Assembly: GCA_945893365.1 (NCBI GenBank)
Contig: CAMDED010000061.1
Location: 1 to 41,069 of the forward strand
DNA from: Candidatus Sulfopaludibacter sp. SbA3
Lineage (GTDB): Bacteria > Acidobacteriota > Terriglobia > Bryobacterales > Bryobacteraceae
Direction of reading: 5' to 3'
DNA: 41,069 nucleotides
Below, one piece after another: positions 32,675 to 41,022 of the stretch (position 1 is the first letter of the stretch; every line of letters begins with the position of its first letter). Under the pieces are notes generated by a model, which ran no database searches, was not told where the DNA came from, and was given only the letters and a program-made list of their open reading frames with translations. The position numbers were made by a program, and so were the translations under genes.

Positions 32675-34116
32675 TTCGATCCCGCCGCCAGATGGCTATG
32701 GGTGCGGCTATAGGCGAAGTAAAACACCTGGCCGATCGCAAGCCACACCGCCAGACGGATCCAGTTATCCGCTCCGAGCGAATACATCAGCGAAAAATTC
32801 GCCAGGATGCCCAGGACCGGAACCAGGGGAACCCACGGCGTCTTGAAGGGCCGCGGCACGTTCGGCTGCTTGTACCGCATCACAAGAATGGCCGCGCACA
32901 CGATCACGAACGCGAACAGCGTGCCGATGCTGGTCATATGTCCGACCACCTTAAGCGGCAGGAATCCGGAGAACGGCGCGACGAAAATCATGAAGAGCAT
33001 GTTCGAGCGCCAGGGCGTTCGAAGCTTGGGGTGGATCTCGGAGAAAATCTTGGGAACCAGGCCGTCGCGCGACATCGAGTAGAAGACGCGGGACTGGCCG
33101 AGCAACATCACCAGAATCACCGAAGTGAACCCGGCGATGATTCCGAACTTTACGAGCAGCTTCAGGAACGGGTAGGAAGTCCTATCGACCGCGAGAGCCA
33201 CGGGAGCGGACACGCCCAGTTCCTTGAAAGACACGATACCCGTCAGCACGTGAGCGAACAGGACGTAAAGCACGGTGCAGATCGCAAGCGACCCAATGAT
33301 GCCGATCGGCATGTCGCGCTGCGGGTTCTTTGCCTCCTGCGCCGCGGTTGAGACTGCGTCGAAGCCGATGTACGCGAAGAAGATCGTGCCGGCGCCCATC
33401 ATGATGCCGCTGAAGCCGAATTCGCCGAACGTGCCGGTGTTCTGGGGAATATAGGGCGTGTAATTGTCCTTGTTGATGAAGGCCCAACCGAGCGCGATGA
33501 AGACCACGACCACCGTCAACTTGATCACCACGATGACGGCGTTGGTTCTCGCCGACTCCTTGATCCCCGCCATGAGCAGCAGAGAAATCACGATGATGAT
33601 GAAGATGGCGGGCAGATTAACGATGCCGCTCAGCTCTCGCCCATCCGGCAGTCGCACGGCTTCGAACGGTCCGGCCACGAACTGGGGCGGCAGATCGATG
33701 CCGAAATCGTGCAGCAGGCTGACCACGTATCCCGACCAGCTGATCGAGACCGTCGCCGCGCCCACCGCGTATTCGAGCACCAGATCCCAGCCGATGATCC
33801 AGGCCAGCCATTCGCCGAGCGTGGCATAAGCGTAGGTATAGGCGCTGCCGGCCACGGGAATCATGCACGAGAATTCGCTGTAACAGAGCCCGGCGAAGGC
33901 GCAGCCGAAAGCGGCGACCATCATGGACAGCGTGACGGCGGGACCGGCGTTGGTCGCCGCGGCCAATCCGGTGAGTGAGAACAGCCCCGCCCCGATTATG
34001 GCGCCGATTCCCAATGCGATAAGACTGCCTGGCCCTAGCGTCCGGGCCAGCTTGTGCTCGCCCGACTCCGCCTCCGCCGTGATGTGCTTCAACGATTTGA
34101 CTGCAAATAGGCTCAT
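32671..34116 (-). CDS. APC-family amino-acid permease
   Basis: 481 residues, 12 or more membrane helices. Family marks are GPGSLIALGIGAIIGAGLFS near the N-terminus, GSAYTYAYATLGEWLAWIIG, FFAYIGFDAVSTAAQEAKNP and PQRDMPIGI; these are typical of the cationic amino-acid transporter branch of APC. The substrate is not decided by sequence. It is the first gene of the operon; a GAGGGAAAGGG stretch precedes ATG 34116. Its stop overlaps the serine hydrolase start (ATGA, 32671-32674), so the imported compound may be the product of that hydrolase (inference). Confidence 0.93.
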   Translation of the reverse strand: MSLFAVKSLKHITAEAESGEHKLARTLGPGSLIALGIGAIIGAGLFSLTGLAAATNAGPAVTLSMMVAAFGCAFAGLCYSEFSCMIPVAGSAYTYAYATLGEWLAWIIGWDLVLEYAVGAATVSISWSGYVVSLLHDFGIDLPPQFVAGPFEAVRLPDGRELSGIVNLPAIFIIIVISLLLMAGIKESARTNAVIVVIKLTVVVVFIALGWAFINKDNYTPYIPQNTGTFGEFGFSGIMMGAGTIFFAYIGFDAVSTAAQEAKNPQRDMPIGIIGSLAICTVLYVLFAHVLTGIVSFKELGVSAPVALAVDRTSYPFLKLLVKFGIIAGFTSVILVMLLGQSRVFYSMSRDGLVPKIFSEIHPKLRTPWRSNMLFMIFVAPFSGFLPLKVVGHMTSIGTLFAFVIVCAAILVMRYKQPNVPRPFKTPWVPLVPVLGILANFSLMYSLGADNWIRLAVWLAIGQVFYFAYSRTHSHLAAGSK

Positions 34117-34377
34117 TCGTTAACCCTTTCCCTCGATTTGGCCCGGCCACGCGCGTCACGACGAAGTCCACGATGGCCAAGCGTAGTAGAACAGAACTGC
34201 AAAGATATCATAGATCGGCGGCGCTGCGGCGGAATATCGACTTTGCCATCACGGACGACGGCCGCCCGCCACGCCGGATCTCATAAGAGCCGGCATTTCC
34301 GAAGGCAAAGAGCTACAAGAGGACAGCCGTCCATTTAACTGCGGCTCCCACGGTCCGCAGCCTGTCGCTGCGCCGCG

Positions 34378-34407
34378 TTGAATTGAAGGGTCCTGCAACT
34401 GTATACT
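34378..34407 (+). promoter_or_regulatory. promoter of the GMC oxidoreductase gene (leaderless)
   Basis: TTGAAT (34378-34383), an 18-bp spacer and TATACT (34402-34407). Transcription would begin about 34414, at or next to GTG 34415, with no room for a Shine-Dalgarno sequence. The rest of the 34117-34377 region shows no gene. Confidence 0.6.
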
Positions 34408-34414
34408 GCCAGAC

Positions 34415-36163
34415 GTGAAACGACTCAAACCCGCGGACGTTGTGATCGCAGGCGGTGGATGGACCGGTCTTCTGATGGCGAAGGAGATCGTTACGCGCAC
34501 CAGCCTCACGGTGGTCGTGCTCGAGCGCGGGCCCGCCCGGAAGATGGCCGACTATGCGGCCGGGATGGACGAGGTCGATTACAACATCCGCCTGCGGTTG
34601 ATGCAGAATATTGCCGAGGAGACGGTCACGCACCGGCACTCGGTTCGCGGCCAGGCGGCGCCCGTGCGCCAGTACGGGTCGTTCCAGCCTGGCACCGGCG
34701 TCGGCGGCGCGGGCGAACATTGGGGCGGAGTCTCCTACCGCTACGAGCCGGACCACTTCACGCTGGCCACGCATCTTCGCCAGAAGCACGGCGCATCGCG
34801 GTTACCTGAGAACCTTGCCGTTCAAGACTGGGGCGTCACCTACGGCGAGCTTGAGCCCGACTACTGGCGCGCGGAACAACTGATGGGCGTCGGCGGGAAA
34901 GCCGGCAACTTGCGCGGCAAGCTTATCGAAGGCGGAAATGTCTTCGAAGCGCCGCGTTCTCACGAGTATCCGAATCCGCCCCACAAGTCGAACTACCTGA
35001 TGGACGCATTCCAAAAGGGCGCGCTCGACTTGGGATACCACCCGTACCCGGTGCCTGCGGCAACGCTGACCCGGACCTACCGCAACCCCGATGGCGTGAC
35101 GCGCGCGGGCTGCGTGTACTGCGGCTTTTGCAACCGCTATGGATGCATGATCGGCGCCAAGGCGCAGCCGTCGAATACTCTGCTGCCTGTTCTGACTCCC
35201 CGCAAGAACTTCGAGCTTCGGCCGGGCTGCTGGGTCAGGCGCGTCGTCCATCGCGGCGGAGCGGCTGAGGGCGTCAGCTACACCGATGCGGCCGGCGAAG
35301 AATTCCTGCAGCCGGCCGGAATCGTGGCGCTCTCCTCTTGGACTCTAAACAACGCGCGACTGCTGCTGCTCTCCGGCATCGGCGAGCGCTATGATCCGGC
35401 CACCGGCAAAGGAACGCTTGGGAAGAACCTCACGCATCAGGTCTGCGCCGGACTCCAGATGTTCTTCGACAAACCCCTCAACAGCTTCATGGGCGCGGGC
35501 GGCATGGGCGTCGCCATCGGCGACTTCGAGGGCGACGAGCGCACGGACGCGGGCATGCTGCGCGGAGGCGGATTCCGCACGCAAAGCTCCGGTGACGGAC
35601 CCATCGCTTCGTTCGGTAGAATCCCGCCCGGGGAAGCGAAGTCGAGCTGGGGCGCGGCATGGAAGAACGCCTCGCTCCGCTGGTACGACCGCATGGGCAG
35701 CGTCATGTTCGAGGGCGACCACCTCGCCTACCGCCACAACTACATGGATCTCGATCCCACCTACACCGACAAGTTCGGCGACCCGCTGCTGCGCATGACG
35801 CTTGACTGGACCGATCAGGAACGGCTGCAGGAAAAGTTCGCAGTTCGCATTCAGATGGGGCTCGCGAAGGCGATGGGTGCGCGCGCCGGCGGTCTCCTCC
35901 GCGGCGTCGGCAAGCGCTATTCCGTCACCTACTATCAGAGCAGCCACGTGCAGGGCGGCGTCATCATGGGCGCGTCCCCCGAGACGAGTGTACTGAATCC
36001 GTGGCTCCAGCATTGGCGGGTGCCGAATCTGTGGGTGCTGGGCGGATCTTCATTTCCGCAAAGCGGGTGGGGCAATCCGACGCTCAGCGCGCTCGCGCTC
36101 ACCTTCCGAGCCGCGGACGCATTGGTCAACCGGTATCTCAAACGTCCCGGAGGTTTAGCGTGA
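34415..36163 (+). CDS. GMC-family FAD oxidoreductase (gluconate 2-dehydrogenase large-subunit type)
   Basis: 582 residues. FAD-binding GGGWTG (12-17) at the N-terminus, GVGGAGEHWGG in the FAD loop region, and the C-terminal GGSSFPQSGWGNPTLSALAL with the Asn of the His/Asn catalytic pair; the His is probably in SSHVQGG. A Cys-rich loop C-V-Y-C-G-F-C-N-R-Y-G-C (Cys233, 236, 239, 244) resembles the Fe-S-carrying insert of membrane FAD glucose or fructose dehydrogenases, but spacing differs and cluster binding is unproven. It has no signal peptide; the partner encoded next has a Tat signal and would carry it across the membrane. No cytochrome subunit follows. Substrate is a sugar, polyol or sugar acid, not defined. 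Confidence 0.9.
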   Translation: MKRLKPADVVIAGGGWTGLLMAKEIVTRTSLTVVVLERGPARKMADYAAGMDEVDYNIRLRLMQNIAEETVTHRHSVRGQAAPVRQYGSFQPGTGVGGAGEHWGGVSYRYEPDHFTLATHLRQKHGASRLPENLAVQDWGVTYGELEPDYWRAEQLMGVGGKAGNLRGKLIEGGNVFEAPRSHEYPNPPHKSNYLMDAFQKGALDLGYHPYPVPAATLTRTYRNPDGVTRAGCVYCGFCNRYGCMIGAKAQPSNTLLPVLTPRKNFELRPGCWVRRVVHRGGAAEGVSYTDAAGEEFLQPAGIVALSSWTLNNARLLLLSGIGERYDPATGKGTLGKNLTHQVCAGLQMFFDKPLNSFMGAGGMGVAIGDFEGDERTDAGMLRGGGFRTQSSGDGPIASFGRIPPGEAKSSWGAAWKNASLRWYDRMGSVMFEGDHLAYRHNYMDLDPTYTDKFGDPLLRMTLDWTDQERLQEKFAVRIQMGLAKAMGARAGGLLRGVGKRYSVTYYQSSHVQGGVIMGASPETSVLNPWLQHWRVPNLWVLGGSSFPQSGWGNPTLSALALTFRAADALVNRYLKRPGGLA

Positions 36164-36816
36164 AACGCCGCGAATTCATTACGCTCCCGGCGGCCAGCCT
36201 CGGCGGCGTGCTGCTGTTCACGCTCGACCGGAAACCGCTGCGCGCGCAAGTGCGGGACGGCGATGTCCGCGTCCCTCTGAAATTCTTTACCGAGGCCGAA
36301 GCGCGTGTCGTTACGGCGGCCGCGGAGCGCATCCTGCCCGGCGATGAGAGCGGGCCGGGAGCTACCGATGCGGCGGTCGTCATCTACATCGACCGCCAAC
36401 TCGCCGGGCCGTACGGCCGCGACAAGTATCGTTACACCAAAGCGCCCTTCGTCGAATCGGTTCCGGAGCACGGTTACCAGGGCAAGGCGACGCCGCGGGA
36501 GATCTATCGCGAGGGCTTGCGCGGTCTCGGCGACTTCCCGGCGCTCGGACCCGCGCAGCAGGACGAAAGACTCCGTGCCATCGAGAGGACGCCCTTTTTC
36601 GCGCTACTGCGCACGCACACGATCGAAGGCTTTCTTTGCGATCCCATGCACGGAGGCAACGCGGGATTGATCGGATGGCAACTGGTCGGCTATCCGGGAC
36701 CCCTGATGAGCTATCGCGATGAGATCGACAAAAATCGCGGCCTGCCCTGGCGGCGCAAGCCGGTCAGCCTGTCGCAGGTGCTTGGCCGCCCCGTGAAGGG
36801 CTGGGAGGAGGAGTAG
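36160..36816 (+). CDS. gluconate 2-dehydrogenase subunit 3 family protein with Tat signal
   Basis: 218 residues from GTG 36160, which overlaps the stop of the oxidoreductase (GTGA, 36160-36163). KRREFITLPAASLGGVLLF is a twin-arginine signal. The rest (FFTEAEARVVTAAAERILPG, YIDRQLAGPYG, LRTHTIEGFLCDPMHGGNAG) is the subunit-3 fold that packs against the GMC flavoprotein. In known systems this small subunit serves as export escort and stabiliser, so the pair is expected to work in the periplasm. Confidence 0.92.
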   Translation: MKRREFITLPAASLGGVLLFTLDRKPLRAQVRDGDVRVPLKFFTEAEARVVTAAAERILPGDESGPGATDAAVVIYIDRQLAGPYGRDKYRYTKAPFVESVPEHGYQGKATPREIYREGLRGLGDFPALGPAQQDERLRAIERTPFFALLRTHTIEGFLCDPMHGGNAGLIGWQLVGYPGPLMSYRDEIDKNRGLPWRRKPVSLSQVLGRPVKGWEEE

Positions 36817-36861
36817 GCATAGGGCGGCAGATAAATCTCTCTCGCGACGCTCTTTTTGGGG

Positions 36862-36890
36862 TTGACAAGCGCATTTATCTCGTATATCCT
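36862..36890 (+). promoter_or_regulatory. sigma-70-type promoter of the padR operon
   Basis: TTGACA (36862-36867), 17-bp spacer, TATCCT (36885-36890). It is the best promoter in the window. The -10 box lies within the palindromic operator, which fits repression by steric block. Confidence 0.8.
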
Positions 36891-36907
36891 ATGCATAGGA
36901 TAACGAG
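36879..36907. promoter_or_regulatory. palindromic operator, probable PadR autoregulation site
   Basis: TATCCTATGCATAGGATA (36885-36902) is a perfect 18-bp palindrome. It is extended by CTCGT (36879-36883) and ACGAG (36903-36907), with one unpaired A. It covers the -10 box and the start of transcription of the PadR gene itself. Confidence 0.75.
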
Positions 36908-36914
36908 GTATTAG

Positions 36915-37226
36915 ATGAACTTTAAGGGGACACTTCCCACCTTGATTCTGGAGGCGTTGGAACGGGAGTCGAACCACGGCTACCGCATCGCGCAGCGGAT
37001 CAAAGAGCGATCGCAGGGTGTACTGGACTTCAAAGAGGGCACGTTATATCCGGCCCTCCATAAGTTGGAGAACGAGGGACTGGTGGAGTCATTCGAGGGC
37101 ATCGAAAAAGGCCGGCCCCGCCGCTACTATCGCATTACGGAATCGGGGCACGGGATGTTGGCAAAGGACCGCGCGGAATGGCGGACGCTTTCGCGGGCAG
37201 TGACGTTGATTCTAGGGGAGGCGTAA
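36915..37226 (+). CDS. PadR-family transcriptional regulator
   Basis: 103 residues, a winged-helix PadR of the short type: GTLPTLILEALERESNHGYR, FKEGTLYPALHKLENEGLVE and GRPRRYYRITESGHGML are the three family blocks. ACGAGG (36903-36908) is the ribosome site. It probably represses its own operon through the palindrome over the promoter. A HAAS-type membrane protein follows with no gap, the arrangement commonly seen for PadR/HAAS pairs that sense envelope conditions. Confidence 0.95.
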   Translation: MNFKGTLPTLILEALERESNHGYRIAQRIKERSQGVLDFKEGTLYPALHKLENEGLVESFEGIEKGRPRRYYRITESGHGMLAKDRAEWRTLSRAVTLILGEA

Positions 37227-37865
37227 GTGACGACTGAATTGGAAACCTGGCTGAAACAGGCGACTCGGCATCTATCGGAGAATTCGGTCGCGCAGGTGCG
37301 GACTGAAATCCAGGAACATTACGAATCGGCGCGGGAGACCGCGGTGAGCGGCGGCTCAACCGCCGATGAAGCGGATCGGTTAGCTGTCACCGCCTTGGGA
37401 GATGCGAAGACCGCGAACCGTCAATATCGCAACGTCCTGTTGACGCGGGCCGAAGCCAGGATGCTCCGCGACGGCGCGTGGGAGGCCCGGGCCGTTTGCT
37501 CACGCCCGTGGCTGAAGTGGTTGCTTGCGGCAATGCCCGTGGCCGCAATGCTCGCGGCCGCCGCCTTTTTCCTTGCCGGCTCAATCGCGGTAGCGCGGAC
37601 GCTGCTCGCCGGTGGGATGGGAATGGGTCTTTTGTTCGCTGCGCCATTTCTGCCGATTTATACCCCATCCCGCGGGCGGGCTTTCCGCCTCATCAAATGG
37701 GCTATTCTGATCGGCACGCTGGGTATGGCCTTCGGGCCGGCCGCGCTCAAATCGTCATGGCTGCTGGCCTCGTGCCTATGGCCGGTGGCCTGGATCGAAT
37801 GGACACGGATTTCGATTCGGCGCAAACTGCCTGTGGCGAAGTGGCCCAAACAGTTGTATCTCTGA
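37227..37865 (+). CDS. HAAS-domain membrane protein, partner of PadR
   Basis: 212 residues starting at GTG 37227, right after the PadR stop, with GGGGAGG ahead. The first 75 residues (LETWLKQATRHLSENSVAQV, EIQEHYESARE, ADRLAVTALGDAKTANRQYR) form the HAAS helical domain. Four membrane helices follow (LLAAMPVAAMLAAAAFFLAG and so on). HAAS proteins are thought to pass a membrane signal to PadR or to control a linked transporter. The exact job is not known. Confidence 0.82.
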   Translation: MTTELETWLKQATRHLSENSVAQVRTEIQEHYESARETAVSGGSTADEADRLAVTALGDAKTANRQYRNVLLTRAEARMLRDGAWEARAVCSRPWLKWLLAAMPVAAMLAAAAFFLAGSIAVARTLLAGGMGMGLLFAAPFLPIYTPSRGRAFRLIKWAILIGTLGMAFGPAALKSSWLLASCLWPVAWIEWTRISIRRKLPVAKWPKQLYL

Positions 37866-37880
37866 CATGCGGAGCGATGC

Positions 37881-37912
37881 CAGGAGCGGGGCCGGCCATG
37901 GCCGCGCTCCTG
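37881..37912. terminator. bidirectional hairpin between convergent genes
   Basis: CAGGAGCG (37881-37888) pairs perfectly with CGCTCCTG (37905-37912), with further GGCC pairing inside. It separates the HAAS gene from the aldo/keto reductase. There is no long T-run. Confidence 0.55.
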
Positions 37913-37925
37913 CGTGTGCCGCCGG

Positions 37926-38810
37926 CTACGCCAGCGCCAGATTCAAATTCTCAATAGCCTCGTCGATCTCCGCCGTATTTTTGTAACCGACCGTCACGCA
38001 ATCGACGCCCGCATTGTTGAACGCATACCTCATCGCGGCCTGACGGTCTTCACGGGTGGTAAACGCACCTTCCCCTACCAGCTTCATGCTGATCACGCCC
38101 ATGCCTTCCGAGCGGACCTGCTTGACGTGCGTGACAACCTCGCTGACGTTTCCCGCACCGTTCGTGTTGTAAGCCTCGGCGTCCATTTTCGTGCCATTGT
38201 GGTTCATCCGGATCATGGCGATCTCGAGCCACTTGTTTCCCGGGAACCGGCGCAGCGCCGGCAGTCCGTGCACAGACGCGCCGTGCCCTACCACCGCCTT
38301 CTTCGACTTCGCTTCCAGAATCCCGTCCTGCCAGCGGACGGTGTCGGTCGGCCACTGAGCCACGCGCTGGTAGTGCATCAGGAGGACGTCGAAGTACTCG
38401 GTGTTCGCCAGCTTGCGCAATTCATCGATCTTTTCCTGCGGATTCACGCCTTCGCGCGTCGTCACCTTGGACATCAGCTGGTAGGTGTCGCGCGGAATGC
38501 CCTTCAACGCCACGCCCAGCATCTTGTGCATCTCGCCGTAAGACTCGGCGGTCTCGAAAAAGCGAATGCCCCGGTCGTACGCGTGGCGCACCAGCCTCGT
38601 GAATTGATCCTGTCCCAGTTCGCGCTGTGTTCGTCCGCTGAACGTGCCGGTGCCGAACGCGAGCCGCGTCACCTTGACGCCGGACTTCCCGAGCGTCACC
38701 CAATCCGTCGCCGTCCCGCGCGCCGCCCGCAGCGGGAGGCTCCCTGTCCCCGCGAGCGCACCCGCCGCGAGTCCGGTCTTCAAGAAATTGCGTCTGGAGC
38801 AGTGTGGCAT
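37926..38810 (-). CDS. Tat-signal aldo/keto reductase
   Basis: 294 residues from ATG 38810 (an upstream start at 38831 adds seven residues). CSRRNFLKTGLAAGALAGTG is a twin-arginine signal. The AKR barrel follows: VTLGKSGVKVTRLAFGTGTF, the catalytic region FFETAESYG, Lys in SKVTT and His in LLMHYQ. The usual Asp of FDTA is a Glu here, while Tyr, Lys and His of the tetrad are kept. Activity in the periplasm, where NADPH is lacking, is puzzling; exported family members are common in Acidobacteria and Planctomycetes but little studied. Lone gene, convergent with the PadR operon. Confidence 0.88.
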   Translation of the reverse strand: MPHCSRRNFLKTGLAAGALAGTGSLPLRAARGTATDWVTLGKSGVKVTRLAFGTGTFSGRTQRELGQDQFTRLVRHAYDRGIRFFETAESYGEMHKMLGVALKGIPRDTYQLMSKVTTREGVNPQEKIDELRKLANTEYFDVLLMHYQRVAQWPTDTVRWQDGILEAKSKKAVVGHGASVHGLPALRRFPGNKWLEIAMIRMNHNGTKMDAEAYNTNGAGNVSEVVTHVKQVRSEGMGVISMKLVGEGAFTTREDRQAAMRYAFNNAGVDCVTVGYKNTAEIDEAIENLNLALA

Positions 38811-39218
38811 CCGCCGCCCTCCTACTGGCATATCCTATCACGAGTAACCATCCATGCGGCAGGCGCCGAATACCACGTGGCCCCTGGAATGCTTCTCACC
38901 ATCCGGGAGAACTGCCATGATACGGTCCGGAACACTTTCAACCTCGCGCCCGCGGGTAATCGCGATACCGGTATTTCAATCTTTCGCATTCCTGTGCCGG
39001 CTGCTGAGCGTGGCGACCCTCGGCGCTGCCGTCAATCTTACTTATGTGGATCTGGGCGCGCGCGGCCGGTCTCTCCCGTGGCCGTTTGCTTGAGGCGCTC
39101 TACGCCGGTGCAGCTCCGGGTCTGGTAATCAACGCTCTTCAGATCAACTTTCGATTACCCCAGCAGGCCATTGGCGATGTGTTTCAATTGACGGTTGGCG
39201 GCTTTTTCTCAGTAGAAT
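38811..39218. other. gene-poor region between aldo/keto reductase and citrate synthase
   Basis: No supported gene. Short open frames occur on both strands, including a plus-strand frame (38854-39093) with a hydrophobic stretch (FQSFAFLCRLLSVATLGAAV), but none has family likeness or a convincing start site. Confidence 0.5.
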
Positions 39219-39235
39219 GCCCGGAGACTCCGGGC
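39219..39235 (-). terminator. terminator hairpin of gltA
   Basis: GCCCGGA-GTC-TCCGGGC, a 7-bp perfect stem with a 3-base loop, 25 bases after the citrate synthase stop on the minus strand. The following ATTCTACTGAGAAAAA is not a T-run. Confidence 0.6.
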
Positions 39236-39259
39236 GGTGTTCCGCGACCTGCGGACTCC

Positions 39260-40573
39260 CTACACCACGGGGGTGGCGATCTCCACGCCCCGCTTCTCGA
39301 GCGGCATGAAGTCCCGAACAGCTTGGCCCGTGTACACCTGGCGCGGCCGCGCGATCTTCTGTTCGGAATCGCCGAGCATCTCCTCCCACTGCGCGAGCCA
39401 GCCCACCGTGCGCGGAATTGCGAACAATACCGTAAAGATGTCCGGCCTGAAACCCATCGCCTGGTAGATAATCCCGGAGTAGAAGTCGACGTTGGGGTAG
39501 AGCTTCCGCTTGACGAAGTAGTCGTCTTCCAGCGCGATGCGCTCTAGCTCCAGTGCGATATCGAGCTTCGCACTCCTGCCGGTAACCTCGAACACCTTAT
39601 CCGCCGCCCACTTGATGATCAGGGCGCGGGGATCGTAGTTCTTGTAGACCCGGTGTCCGAATCCCATCAGCTTCAACTGGCCCGATTTGACCTTCTCCAT
39701 GTAGGCCGGGACCTTATCCTTGGAGCCGATTTCGTCCAGCATCCTGAGGACTTCTTCGTTTGCGCCGCCATGCAACGGCCCGGAGAGCGCGGCAGCCGCG
39801 GCGGCGGTGGCGAGGTACGGATCGGCGTGAGAACTGCCCACCGAGCGCATCACGTTCGTGCTGCAGTTCTGCTCGTGGTCGGCATGCAGGATGAACAGGA
39901 TGTCCAGCGCCCGGGCCAGAACGGGATCGGCCGCGTATTTCGGCTCGGCCATCTTCCACAGCATGCTCATGAAGTTCTCGGTGTAGCTCAGTTCGTTGTC
40001 CGGATAGACGTACGGATAGCCGAGGCTGTGACGGTAGGTGTACGCCGCGATGGTCGGCATCTTCCCGATCAGGCGCATGATCTGCAGCCGGCGCAACTCC
40101 GGATCGTGCACATGACGGGACTCGGGATAGGCCGTGGAGAGCGCCGCCACCGTGCTGGCAAGCATCCCCATCGGATGCGCGTCGTAGCGGAAGCCTTCCA
40201 GGAACTTCTTGGTAGTCTCGTGGATCATGGTGTGGTGGGTAATCTGGCCGACCCACTCTTTGAGTTGCGGCGCGGTGGGCAGGTCCCCGAACAGAATCAG
40301 GTACGCTACCTCCAAGAACGTGCACCTCTCGGCGAGTTGTTCGATGGGATAGCCCCGGTAGCGCAGGATGCCTTTGTCGCCGTCGATAAAGGTGATCGCG
40401 CTCCGGCAGGAGGCTGTGTTCATGAAAGCGGGATCGTAGGTCATAAGCCCGAAATCGTCGGGCCCAGTCTTGATCTGCCGCAGGTCCATCGCGCGAATGG
40501 CTCCATTGTGAATGGGGATCTCATAAGTGGCGTGAGTACGCTCGTCGAGAATACTTAAGGCTTCTTTTGGCAT
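39260..40573 (-). CDS. gltA: citrate synthase
   Basis: Condenses acetyl-CoA and oxaloacetate as entry to the TCA cycle. From ATG 40573 it has 437 residues, the length of the hexameric, NADH-sensitive Gram-negative type. Catalytic His residues are in GPLHGGANEEV and GFGHRVYKNYDPRA; the Asp is in PNVDFYSG. The N-terminal domain (LDERTHATYEIPIHNGAIRA) also fits that type. GGGAGAAG lies just before ATG 40573; a 16-residue longer frame (to 40621) is not needed. Single-gene unit. Confidence 0.96.
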   Translation of the reverse strand: MPKEALSILDERTHATYEIPIHNGAIRAMDLRQIKTGPDDFGLMTYDPAFMNTASCRSAITFIDGDKGILRYRGYPIEQLAERCTFLEVAYLILFGDLPTAPQLKEWVGQITHHTMIHETTKKFLEGFRYDAHPMGMLASTVAALSTAYPESRHVHDPELRRLQIMRLIGKMPTIAAYTYRHSLGYPYVYPDNELSYTENFMSMLWKMAEPKYAADPVLARALDILFILHADHEQNCSTNVMRSVGSSHADPYLATAAAAAALSGPLHGGANEEVLRMLDEIGSKDKVPAYMEKVKSGQLKLMGFGHRVYKNYDPRALIIKWAADKVFEVTGRSAKLDIALELERIALEDDYFVKRKLYPNVDFYSGIIYQAMGFRPDIFTVLFAIPRTVGWLAQWEEMLGDSEQKIARPRQVYTGQAVRDFMPLEKRGVEIATPVV

Positions 40574-40927
40574 AATCTTCTCCCTGATATTGAGGTGTGC
40601 CTTGCGCCGCTTGTCGCGCACACGATACGAAGGCGGCCTTGGCTCACATCGTTGCCTTTACGCCGCTGCCGTGGCACATCGCGCAAACAGCGCAGGTTCC
40701 ACGGCGAGCCGGCTAGTGAATAGTTGTCGATACCGCGTATGACTGCCTGAGGACAGAGTCGCCGCCCGGTTGCAGCGCAGCGCCAGGATCCTTCTGTGTT
40801 CGACCCGGTGGATACGGGCGCGAGAATCACGGAGGGAACCTCCTTTTCCGCAATCCGCCGCTCTGCGAGCAGGGCGGACTCTATTGCAATCATAGTTCAA
40901 ACGCGGGCCGGTGTGAAGCCCGAGTCT
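40574..40927. other. region upstream of gltA
   Basis: No supported gene. A minus-strand frame (40893-40555) overlaps the start of citrate synthase and looks spurious. The gltA promoter must be here, but I see no clear -35/-10 pair. Confidence 0.5.
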
Positions 40928-40929
40928 TG

Positions 40930-40987
40930 TCCAATACAAGATGAGCCTGAAGGAAAGGCTGTTTCCAATACAAGATGAGCCTGAAGG
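40930..40987. repeat. 24-bp direct repeat, probably at an insertion-sequence end
   Basis: The same 24 bases (TCCAATACAAGATGAGCC then TGAAGG) occur at 40930-40953 and 40964-40987, 34 bp apart, just upstream of the putative transposase start. TGT at 40928 may mark the IS tip. Such repeats are often transposase-binding sites. Confidence 0.6.
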
Positions 40988-41022
40988 GGGAAGTTGAAGC
41001 ATGCTGGGGTGTGATCATCAGG

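Noticed and set aside
38854-39093. 79-codon plus-strand frame with a hydrophobic stretch
   Set aside because: No ribosome site, no family likeness, and amino-acid use typical of non-coding GC-rich DNA.
40555-40893. 112-codon minus-strand frame upstream of gltA
   Set aside because: It overlaps the citrate synthase start and its ribosome site, and has no recognisable content.
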